Part shown: piece after piece, positions 1 through 4,839 of the stretch
Layout of the letters: each line of letters opens with the position of its first letter
How positions within the stretch are numbered: the first letter of the stretch is position 1
Source: an uncultured Paracoccaceae bacterium
Lineage (GTDB): Bacteria; Pseudomonadota; Alphaproteobacteria; Rhodobacterales; Rhodobacteraceae
DNA: 5,755 nt
Reading direction: 5' to 3'
Assembly (NCBI GenBank): GCA_937900975.1
Contig: CALCPC010000734.1
Coordinates: forward strand, 1-5,755
Notes under the pieces: model-generated
What the model saw: the letters and a program-made list of their open reading frames with translations, nothing else
Database searches by the model: none
What the model was told of the DNA's origin: nothing
Program-made: the position numbers and the translations under genes

Positions 1-40
1 ATAGGTCTGTCCTTTCATCACGGTTGAGTGACCAAGAGCT

Positions 41-71
41 TAGACCGCCGCCGCCCTGGGTCTATTGTTTT
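41..71 (+). terminator. Weak hairpin followed by a T-rich stretch in the left-edge gap
   Basis: TAGACC (41-46) pairs perfectly with GGTCTA (59-64) around a 12-base GC-rich loop, and TTGTTTT follows at once. On the plus strand this has the form of a short intrinsic terminator, and would serve a gene entering from the left. The stem is only 6 bp and the loop is long, so it may be chance. The rest of bases 1-94 holds no gene that I can support. On the minus strand, AAAGGA (complement of 10-15) could be the Shine-Dalgarno of a leftward gene whose start lies just outside the window. Confidence 0.25.
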
Positions 72-94
72 GAGGGTGCAAAGCGTCGCAGCCC

Positions 95-358
95 CTACAT
101 CCGGCCCCAAAATTCGAAGTCTTCGATCCCGATTGCCCCCGAAGCGATCAACAGAACCAGCGGTAGCCACAACACGAAGGTGACGATGGTGCCCCAGAAC
201 ATCTTGCGCCGCACTTGCGGGTTTTCCGGTGCTGAGGCCGGCGTGCCCCGCGCGACGCTGTTAAGATCGGCCTGCGTTTTCAGCCGCAGGGGCAGCGCGA
301 TGAGAAGGGCCAGAAACCAGATCACCGCGAAAAGGACGATGGCGCCGGTGAGGGTCAT
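95..358 (-). CDS. DUF1467 family small membrane protein
   Basis: This 87-residue protein resembles the DUF1467 family, a small group of uncharacterised alphaproteobacterial inner-membrane proteins. Two hydrophobic segments are visible, at about residues 3-24 and 53-74. Between them is a polar, basic linker containing an arginine/lysine-rich stretch (PQVRRK), followed by a short acidic-aromatic tail. This is the usual size and two-helix layout. The ATG at 358-356 overlaps the TGA of mce (357-355) as ATGA, so translation is almost certainly coupled to the epimerase gene upstream. As I recall, the family commonly sits next to mce in Rhodobacterales, which supports both the call and the taxonomic guess. 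No biochemical function is known to me, and a role in the epimerase pathway is not shown by the sequence. Confidence 0.85.
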   Translation of the reverse strand: MTLTGAIVLFAVIWFLALLIALPLRLKTQADLNSVARGTPASAPENPQVRRKMFWGTIVTFVLWLPLVLLIASGAIGIEDFEFWGRM

Positions 359-759
359 GCCTCCTCCAACTCGATCAAAGTACCGGTGAAATCCTTAGGG
401 TGCAAAAACAAGACCGGTTTGCCATGCGCCCCGATCTTGGGCGATCCATCGCCCAAGATGCGCGCGCCAGAGGCCGCCAAATGGTCGCGCGCGGCCACGA
501 TGTCATCGACCTCATAACAGATATGATGGATCCCGCCGGCCGGCTGGCGCGCCAGAAACGCCGCGATTGGCGACGCCTCGCCCAAAGGGTGCAAAAGCTC
601 GATCTTCGTGTTGAGCAGGGTGATGAAGACGACCGTCACGCCATGTTCGACCACATCTTCGGGGGGGCCAACCTCAGCCCCCAGCATCGCACGGTACTGT
701 TCGGACGCGGCGGCCAAATCCGGCACCGCGATGGCGACATGGTTCAAGCGTCCGATCAT
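355..759 (-). CDS. mce: Methylmalonyl-CoA epimerase
   Basis: This cytosolic enzyme interconverts (2S)- and (2R)-methylmalonyl-CoA, linking propionyl-CoA carboxylase to methylmalonyl-CoA mutase. It is needed for propionate breakdown and in the ethylmalonyl-CoA pathway. The 134 residues form a complete VOC (glyoxalase/bleomycin-resistance) fold with two beta-alpha-beta-beta-beta modules. Likely metal ligands are H7 in the N-terminal LNHVAIAVPD motif, E54 in KIELLHP, H78 or H79 in GGIHHICYEVDD, and E130 in the C-terminal TLIELEE. The SPKIGAHGKPVLFLHP segment (106-121) is typical of the family. I chose ATG 759 over the upstream in-frame TTG (774) because GGAAGG lies 7 bases before it and homologues begin at MIGRLNHVAIAV. 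The gene is first in a two-gene unit with the DUF1467 gene and diverges from the receiver-domain gene. Confidence 0.93.
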   Translation of the reverse strand: MIGRLNHVAIAVPDLAAASEQYRAMLGAEVGPPEDVVEHGVTVVFITLLNTKIELLHPLGEASPIAAFLARQPAGGIHHICYEVDDIVAARDHLAASGARILGDGSPKIGAHGKPVLFLHPKDFTGTLIELEEA

Positions 760-766
760 TTCGGGC

Positions 767-772
767 CCTTCC
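767..772 (-). promoter_or_regulatory. Shine-Dalgarno of mce (decides the start)
   Basis: On the minus strand GGAAGG lies 7 bases upstream of ATG 759. It falls inside the longer open frame that begins at TTG 774, so it marks 759 as the real start. Confidence 0.7.
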
Positions 773-838
773 AATTGCTTCGTCGCGTTATCGCGGCCCG
801 CGCGGGGGAGTGCAAGGGCCGCATCTTTCGCCCCGCGC

Positions 839-853
839 TTAATCCCGCATTAA
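839..853 (+). promoter_or_regulatory. Candidate CtrA binding site (TTAA-N7-TTAA)
   Basis: Bases 839-842 and 850-853 are both TTAA, separated by exactly 7 bases. This is the full consensus for the alphaproteobacterial cell-cycle and motility regulator CtrA. The box lies within a perfect inverted repeat, GCTTAAT-N5-ATTAAGC (837-855), and a further half-site-like GTTAAC sits at 865-870. It lies in the divergent gap, 48 bases before the receiver-protein start and 79 bases before the mce start, so it could act on either gene. The match is seen directly; the regulation is inferred. Confidence 0.55.
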
Positions 854-901
854 GCTTGGGCGGCGTTAACTCTGCCAAGACACGCAAATTGGCGGGGCGC
901 T

Positions 902-1660
902 ATGGATCTGGAAGAGTTCGGACAAATCGGGGTGTCGTCGCGGTCGCGGCGAAAATGCCTTTTGGGCGTGACGATCACGTTGGTGGAGGACAGTCTCAGC
1001 GCCTCGGAGGCGTTGCGTTTGATGGCGGTCGCCAGCGGCGCGCGGATGCGCCGGGCGGATCGCCTGATGTCGGCAGAGCGGCACCTTGCGCTTTACCGAC
1101 CGACCGTTGTGATTGTGGATCTTGGCCTGCCGGATGGGTCCGGGCTGGATTTGATCGCCGGTCTTGCCGAGATGTCGGATCCGCGCCCGGGGCTGATCGC
1201 CTTTTCCGGCGGCGATCTGGCGGAGTGGCAGGAGGATGCGATGGCCGCCGGTGCCGACGCCGTTCTGCCAAAGCCGGTGGGCAGTCTGGACGCATTTCAG
1301 AAGGTGGTTTTGTCGGTCCTGCCCGACCGCGAAGACCGCGCGACCAGCGTGACGACGATCGGCAGCATGCGCAGCATCCTGCCGCCGAAAGTGCGCCGCG
1401 ACGACCTGGCGCACGCGCTGCAACTGCTCGACACGGCGGCGGAGGAGGATGGCGGCGAAGCGCTGCTCTACGCCTCTCAGTTCATCGCAAGCCTGGCCGT
1501 CATGATCGAAGACAACGGTTTGCAGGTGGAGGCCGGGCGGCTTTTGGCCACGGCGCCAGAGGTGGGTGCCGCGGACAGCGCCGTGTCCCGCCTGCGCGGC
1601 TTGATCGAGGATCGGTTAAAGCAGGAGACTGCGCGCATCGACGCCTCCAACTGCGCCTAA
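902..1660 (+). CDS. Receiver-domain (response regulator) protein without a DNA-binding domain
   Basis: This 252-residue protein has a phosphoacceptor (REC) domain at about residues 23-140. The acidic pocket is E29/D30 in TLVEDS, the phosphoacceptor is D73 in VVIVDLGLPDGSG, the switch serine is S102 in IAFSGGD, and the conserved lysine is K124 in LPKPVG. All the key residues for phosphorylation are therefore present. The second half (about 145-252) is predicted mostly helical, contains no recognisable helix-turn-helix, GGDEF, EAL or HD motif, and is unfamiliar to me. No histidine kinase lies beside it, so it is an orphan regulator in this window. The start is uncertain: ATG 902 has only a weak GGGGCG-type Shine-Dalgarno, and the first 22 residues are not part of the REC fold. 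GTG 968 would start directly on the first beta strand but has no obvious ribosome binding site. A CtrA-type box upstream suggests cell-cycle or motility control. Confidence 0.8.
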   Translation: MDLEEFGQIGVSSRSRRKCLLGVTITLVEDSLSASEALRLMAVASGARMRRADRLMSAERHLALYRPTVVIVDLGLPDGSGLDLIAGLAEMSDPRPGLIAFSGGDLAEWQEDAMAAGADAVLPKPVGSLDAFQKVVLSVLPDREDRATSVTTIGSMRSILPPKVRRDDLAHALQLLDTAAEEDGGEALLYASQFIASLAVMIEDNGLQVEAGRLLATAPEVGAADSAVSRLRGLIEDRLKQETARIDASNCA

Positions 1661-1675
1661 CCCTGCGGCCGGCAA

Positions 1676-1697
1676 GCGCCGCGTTTGGTTCCGGCGC
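1676..1697. terminator. GC-rich dyad just after the receiver-protein gene
   Basis: GCGCCG (1676-1681) pairs with CGGCGC (1692-1697) around a 10-base loop, 15 bases after the TAA at 1658-1660. No T-tract follows. If it ends transcription it is not a canonical intrinsic terminator, and a chance dyad in GC-rich DNA is quite possible. Confidence 0.22.
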
Positions 1698-1952
1698 AAG
1701 AGCGGCCGCCTCATACGCCTGCCGTTGGTGGGGTTTTCGCCAGCGATGCGTCTTGCCCGCGAACTAAGCCGGATCGCATCCGATCCCGCGGTCAACATCC
1801 CTGTTTTGGGGGATGCTGAAACGGCGTTTTCGGATCGGCTGCGACCGATGCTCGGCCCAAAAAACCGCAGCGGCGCGGTGTTGCGACCGCCCATCGCATC
1901 GGCCGGTTTGGGTTCACTAAGGCTGCCCAGCATTGCCGTTTTGGGCGGCTTG

Positions 1953-2114
1953 CGGGCACTGGCGTTGTGCGGCTCGCCGACATTGGCGGTGTGCGGCTTT
2001 CCGACATTGGCGGTGTTCGGCTTGCCGACATTGGCGTTGCGCTGCTTGCCGACATTGGCGCTGTACGGCGTGCCGACATTGGCGCTGTGCGGCGTGCCAG
2101 CGCTGTGCCGCTTG
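1953..2114. repeat. 24-bp tandem repeat array, about 6-7 units
   Basis: The 12-base core CCGACATTGGCG occurs perfectly five times with exact 24-base spacing, at 1977, 2001, 2025, 2049 and 2073. The intervening 12 bases vary mildly around (G/C/T)TGTGCGGC(G/T)TG. A degraded unit precedes the array (1953, core CGGGCACTGGCG). A seventh unit at 2097 has lost 6 bases, and another diverged core (CCGGCCATCG) follows at 2115. This gradient of decay at both ends and perfect cores in the middle is typical of a minisatellite that grows by slippage or unequal exchange. If translated on the plus strand in the 1725 frame it gives an eight-residue period (LPTLAL, an aromatic or Cys, Gly). On the minus strand it gives ANVGKP plus two variable residues. 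Neither is a protein repeat I recognise. Confidence 0.9.
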
Positions 2115-2178
2115 CCGGCCATCGCTGCAACGCGCCCTGCTCCCCAGGGGCTGAGATGTTTAGGGTTTTGCGCTGCCC

Positions 2179-2194
2179 CGCGGCTCGGGCCGCG
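2179..2194 (-). terminator. Perfect hairpin directly after the UbiG-like gene stop codon
   Basis: CGCGGC (2179-2184) and GCCGCG (2189-2194) form a perfect 6-bp GC stem with a 4-base loop. The stem abuts the TGA (2197-2195) of the minus-strand methyltransferase gene. Reading leftward there is no U-tract (the RNA continues GGGCAGCGCAAAACCC). It could be a 3'-end stabilising stem or part of a factor-dependent terminator rather than an intrinsic one. Confidence 0.35.
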
Positions 2195-2914
2195 TCATGG
2201 CAGCGTTGGAAGCCGCGCGATGCCCATGTAGAGGATCGCAGTGCTCGGCAGCCGGCCAAAGCGAAAGTCCCCCCGCCGGGTCAGGCCTCTTGGGCCGAGC
2301 CCGGTCATCGGCCCCGGGGCGAACCCCGCCTGTTGCAGCCCGCGACGCAGCTCCCCCGGGCGGATAAAAAGCGCGGGATCATGCGTGCCCTTGGGCAAAA
2401 GGCCCAACACATCCTCGGCCATTGTGATTGTGGCCAGACGGGCAAGCGGGTTGCGGTTGATCGTGTCAAAGAGGAAGAGCCCACCGGGGCGGAGCACGCG
2501 GGCCGTTTCGGCCAAAACCCGGTCGACGCTGGCGACATGTTCCAACACGTCGACGCAGACGACCGCGTCAAAGGCATCGGTGGGATAAGGCAAAGCCTCA
2601 CCCACGCCGACGTCATAGCGGATCGTCAGCCCCGCTGCCGTCGCATGGGCGCGGGCGGCCTCGATCGCCTCAGTGGCGGGGTCGAGGCCCGTCACCTCCG
2701 CCCCCCGGGCGGCCAAAGCCTCGGCCATGAAGCCGCCGGCGCAGCCGAGGTCGAGCACAGCCTTGCCGCGCCAGTCGATGTGGCGGTCGAACCACGACAG
2801 CCGCCCCGGCACCATATTCTTTAGTGTTCGCACCCACCGCACGCTGTCATCCCACCAGGATGCGGCGACGGCATCATAGATCGTCAGATCGTTGCGCTGT
2901 TTGTCACCCGGCAT
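2195..2914 (-). CDS. UbiG-like class I SAM-dependent methyltransferase
   Basis: This 239-residue soluble methyltransferase transfers a methyl group from S-adenosylmethionine. Visible motifs in order are YDAVAASWWDD (13-23, the tryptophan-rich N-terminus shared with UbiG), SAM motif I VLDLGCAGGF (53-62), the acidic end of strand 2 at D78 in VTGLDPA, motif II FDAVVCVDVLEHV, and motif III LRPGGLFLFDTINR. The GTHDPALFIRPGEL segment is also UbiG-like. This supports the UbiG family, whose best-known members O-methylate ubiquinone precursors. The motif I sequence GCAGG (rather than GCGGG) and the pairing with a membrane methyltransferase make a paralogue with another substrate plausible, so I give no symbol. 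I chose ATG 2914 because GGAGG lies 7 bases upstream; the longer frame back to 2983 adds 23 unrelated residues. The start overlaps the end of the upstream gene by 11 bases, implying translational coupling. Confidence 0.85.
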   Translation of the reverse strand: MPGDKQRNDLTIYDAVAASWWDDSVRWVRTLKNMVPGRLSWFDRHIDWRGKAVLDLGCAGGFMAEALAARGAEVTGLDPATEAIEAARAHATAAGLTIRYDVGVGEALPYPTDAFDAVVCVDVLEHVASVDRVLAETARVLRPGGLFLFDTINRNPLARLATITMAEDVLGLLPKGTHDPALFIRPGELRRGLQQAGFAPGPMTGLGPRGLTRRGDFRFGRLPSTAILYMGIARLPTLP

Positions 2915-3659
2915 CGACACGCCTCCGCAAGCGCGGCAGCCAATAGGGAACCCGGGCCCGATAGGCGCTGAACCGGTCGCCATAGAGTTTGAGAAAGCGC
3001 CGTTCCTTCAGCCGCGGTCCGAAAACGCAGTAGCCGGTGTAGAGGATGGCGAGCGTCAGTTGGTCCAGCGTCCAGATCGGCATGGTCCAAAGCGTCATCG
3101 CGAAGCCGAGATAAATCGGCTGGCGTGTGATGCGGAAGAGGCCCCGCTCCGGCATGTCGGGAAAGACTGGCCGGCGTCCGCGCAGAAGCGCCATCCAACC
3201 CAAAGCGCCGCTTTGCAATTCTGGCCCCGCATCGAACGACGCTTTGGCAAGGTAGGCCCAGCTTGCCGCGAAAAGCGCCGTCATCAGCCAAAGCATCGCC
3301 CCATCCGCCTGCCAAAGGATCACATGCGACGGGGTCCAAAGCCCGAACAGAAGCAAAAGCTGAAGCGAGGCAATCGCAGCATAGGTCGTGGTCGCCAGTG
3401 TTTTGCCGTGCGCCGGGGGCGCGAGAGCCGCCAAAAGCCGCTGACCCCGCGGCGACAACAGCCAAGAATGGCCCAGCGGGAACTGGATCAGCAAAAGCGC
3501 GTTCACAAATCCAGCGAGCGGCCAGTCCAGCCGCCCGAACGTGCCCGTCATGCCGGTGTAAAGCCCCCACAGCATCAAAAGCCCGGCCAAGCCAAAGAGG
3601 CCGTGGCACAGGGCGCCATAGAGGAGGGCGAGCGATATTTCCTGCGATCTCCGTGTCAT
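2904..3659 (-). CDS. Integral membrane methyltransferase, isoprenylcysteine carboxyl methyltransferase (ICMT)-like family
   Basis: This 251-residue polytopic inner-membrane protein has hydrophobic segments at about residues 8-34, 46-68, 90-110, 120-142 and 183-214. The C-terminal half carries the SAM-binding signature of the ICMT/phospholipid methyltransferase/MddA superfamily: FRITRQPIYLGF (175-186, in place of the usual R-[HN]-P-x-Y), then GPRLKERRFLKLYGDRFSAY (214-233), with ERR at 219-221 and the closing RVPYWLP (236-242). MddA-type relatives make dimethyl sulfide from methanethiol; other family members methylate prenylcysteine, lipids or sterols. The Q180 in the RQP motif and the GRRPVFPDMPERGLF lead-in (161-175) suggest a distinct subgroup, so the substrate is unknown. 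The ATG at 3659 has no clear Shine-Dalgarno, so the start is moderately certain. It is the first gene of a two-gene unit with the UbiG-like enzyme and diverges from the SorC-type regulator. Confidence 0.8.
   Translation of the reverse strand: MTRRSQEISLALLYGALCHGLFGLAGLLMLWGLYTGMTGTFGRLDWPLAGFVNALLLIQFPLGHSWLLSPRGQRLLAALAPPAHGKTLATTTYAAIASLQLLLLFGLWTPSHVILWQADGAMLWLMTALFAASWAYLAKASFDAGPELQSGALGWMALLRGRRPVFPDMPERGLFRITRQPIYLGFAMTLWTMPIWTLDQLTLAILYTGYCVFGPRLKERRFLKLYGDRFSAYRARVPYWLPRLRRRVDAG
2922..2926 (-). promoter_or_regulatory. Shine-Dalgarno of the UbiG-like gene (decides the start)
   Basis: GGAGG on the minus strand sits 7 bases before ATG 2914, inside the last codons of the upstream methyltransferase gene. 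This fixes 2914 over the upstream in-frame start at 2983 and indicates coupled translation of the pair. Confidence 0.75.
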
Positions 3660-3727
3660 GACGGGGATTTAGATCGGCTGCGGCGGCTGTCTGGTGGCAA
3701 AATGCCGCGAAATTGTGCGCCTTTTCC

Positions 3728-3756
3728 TTGACAGGGGCCATCAGATTGAAAACAAT
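3728..3756 (+). promoter_or_regulatory. Sigma-70-type promoter for the regulator/transport operon
   Basis: A perfect -35 hexamer TTGACA (3728-3733) is followed after 17 bases by AACAAT (3751-3756, 4 of 6 matches to TATAAT). The region around the -10 is the most AT-rich part of the window. It points toward the SorC-type regulator, about 50 bases before its ATG. A dyad overlaps the -10, consistent with autoregulation. Confidence 0.6.
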
Positions 3757-3760
3757 TTCA
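3745..3760. promoter_or_regulatory. Operator-like dyad 1, overlapping the -10
   Basis: TGAAA (3747-3751) and TTTCA (3756-3760) form a perfect 5-bp inverted repeat with a 4-base spacer, inside ATTGAAAACAATTTCA. This resembles, as I recall it, the ATTGAA...TTCAAT operator of Bacillus subtilis DeoR, a member of the SorC family. Binding here would block the promoter. Function is inferred. Confidence 0.4.
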
Positions 3761-3772
3761 CGAAAGAAATAA

Positions 3773-3789
3773 TTTGCACCGTGTTCAAA
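3773..3789. promoter_or_regulatory. Operator-like dyad 2, downstream of the promoter
   Basis: The 17-bp stretch has the symmetric pattern TTTG-N-AC-N3-GT-N-CAAA: 12 bases in two matched half-sites around a 3-base centre. Its position between the -10 and the ATG suits a repressor roadblock or a second regulator half-site. That it lies on and beyond the upstream TTG (3774) argues that translation starts later, at 3810. Confidence 0.5.
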
Positions 3790-3809
3790 GCGCGGGCATC
3801 GACGGGGAA

Positions 3810-4820
3810 ATGCCGACCGTGGCCCATGGACGCCGCACATCGGAGCTTGAAGACAGCGACATGGTCGCCCGCGCGGCCTGGCTGCACTATGTCGGCGGGC
3901 TGACGCAAAGCGAGGTTGCGCGCAGGCTCCATATCTCCAACACCCGGGCGCATCGCTTTATTGCCCGCGCCGAAAGCGACGGGCTGGTGCGCGTGTTTGT
4001 CGATGTGGAACATGCGGGCTGTGTCCAGCTAGAGACAGCGCTGATGGAGCGCTATGGACTGACGCTGTGCCGGGTTGCGATGGATGTGCCGGAGCCTGGG
4101 CCGCTGCCCTTGCGGGCGCTCAGCGCTCTGGGCGCCGATTTTCTGATGCGGGCTGTGCAGTCGGGCACCTATCCTGTGATTGGCATCGGCAACGGCCGGA
4201 CTTTATCGGCCGCCGTCGATGCGATGGGCCGGACACCGGCCGGGGCTGTGCGGTTTGTGTCGCTGATGGGTGGGCTGACGCGCAGCTATGCGGCAAACCC
4301 CTATGACGTGATCCACAAACTGGCGCAGAAGACGGGGGCGGAATCCTATCTGATGCCCGTACCGCTTTTCGCCGATTCGCCGCAGGATAAAAAGGTTCTC
4401 CAGGCGCAATCCGGTCTGTCGATGTCGATGCGGTTAATCGATGAGGCGGCGCTGATGGTGATCGGCATCGGCGCCTTGGATGCCGAGGCCGGCGCGGCCT
4501 CGGCCACATCGCTGGGCGCTGAAGCCGCGCGCGGTGCGCTGAAGGCCCGCGGCGCAGAGGCCGAGATCCTTGGGCAATTCCTAGACGGCGATGGCAATCT
4601 TTTGCCAAGCGACCATGACGCCCGCGTCATGGCCCCGCCCCTGACCGCCTTGCGCCAGCGGGAGGTCGTGGCCATCGCGGGCGGGCAAACCAAAACCGGC
4701 GCCTTGAGGGCCGCGCTGCGCAGCGGGCTTTTGACGGGCCTTATCCTTGACGAGGCGACCGCCCGGTCGCTCGCCGACAACGCCCCGGAAACAGGGGCGG
4801 GGACGCAAAACCAAACGTAA
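3810..4820 (+). CDS. SorC-family sugar-binding transcriptional regulator
   Basis: This 336-residue protein has an N-terminal helix-turn-helix (about 18-62) with LTQSEVARRLHISNTRAHRFI as the core, followed by the SorC effector-binding domain (about 67-325). Within that domain, VIGIGNGRTLSAAVDAMG (123-140) is the phosphate/sugar-binding loop region and SLMGGLTRSYAANP is also typical. ALMVIGIGALD, a glycine-rich FLDGDGNLLPSDHDARV segment and AGGQTKTGALRAALRSGLL follow, as in the family. SorC proteins bind a sugar or sugar phosphate and control the adjacent catabolic operon as repressors or activators. I chose ATG 3810 over TTG 3774 because the extra 12 residues overlap an operator-like dyad. Its GGGGA Shine-Dalgarno is only 2 bases away, so ATG 3861 remains possible. 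The transporter gene starts 19 bases after the stop, so the regulator probably heads the operon it controls. Confidence 0.9.
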   Translation: MPTVAHGRRTSELEDSDMVARAAWLHYVGGLTQSEVARRLHISNTRAHRFIARAESDGLVRVFVDVEHAGCVQLETALMERYGLTLCRVAMDVPEPGPLPLRALSALGADFLMRAVQSGTYPVIGIGNGRTLSAAVDAMGRTPAGAVRFVSLMGGLTRSYAANPYDVIHKLAQKTGAESYLMPVPLFADSPQDKKVLQAQSGLSMSMRLIDEAALMVIGIGALDAEAGAASATSLGAEAARGALKARGAEAEILGQFLDGDGNLLPSDHDARVMAPPLTALRQREVVAIAGGQTKTGALRAALRSGLLTGLILDEATARSLADNAPETGAGTQNQT

Positions 4821-4825
4821 ACCTA

Positions 4826-4832
4826 GGGAGGA
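4826..4832 (+). promoter_or_regulatory. Strong Shine-Dalgarno of the solute-binding protein gene
   Basis: GGGAGGA lies 7 bases before ATG 4840, close to the ideal anti-16S complement. It is the strongest ribosome binding site in the window, as expected for a binding protein needed in excess over its permease. Confidence 0.8.
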
Positions 4833-4839
4833 CGTGCTT

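Larger units (their letters stand above)
1661..2194. other. 534-base gap between convergent genes, probably non-coding, with a tandem repeat array
   Basis: This gap separates the 3' ends of the receiver-protein gene and the UbiG-like gene. Its main content is a 24-bp tandem repeat array (1953-2114). It also has short dyads at 1676-1697, at 1834-1849 (ATCGG-N6-CCGAT) and at 2179-2194. Long open frames exist on both strands. They are open largely because 24 is a multiple of three and the DNA is GC-rich, so a frame that escapes stops in one unit escapes in all. The best of them starts at TTG 1725 and would run into the 3' end of the UbiG-like gene. None has a convincing ribosome binding site or a recognisable domain. 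Confidence 0.6.

Noticed and set aside
1..94. A tRNA or other structured RNA at the left edge
   Set aside because: Only one short stem is found. No cloverleaf, T-loop (GTTCRA) or acceptor stem can be formed.
400..1767. Long plus-strand open frame of 455 codons
   Set aside because: It runs antisense through mce and then out of frame through the receiver gene. Its product is arginine/glycine-rich with no domain, as expected of a shadow frame in GC-rich DNA.
1953..2114. CRISPR array
   Set aside because: The units are only 24 bp and the variable halves are 12 bp and similar to one another. There are no unique spacers, no leader and no cas genes.
1967..2824. Plus-strand open frame of 285 codons through the repeats and the UbiG-like gene
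   Set aside because: Most of it is the reverse strand of a well-supported methyltransferase gene, and the repeat part is open in every frame because the unit length is a multiple of three.
2915..2983. Extended N-terminus for the UbiG-like methyltransferase from 2983
   Set aside because: It would lie wholly within the upstream gene and adds a sequence unlike the family, while GGAGG is correctly placed for ATG 2914.
3774..3809. TTG start for the SorC-type regulator
   Set aside because: No Shine-Dalgarno is visible, the added residues are not part of the helix-turn-helix domain, and the codons overlap an operator-like dyad.
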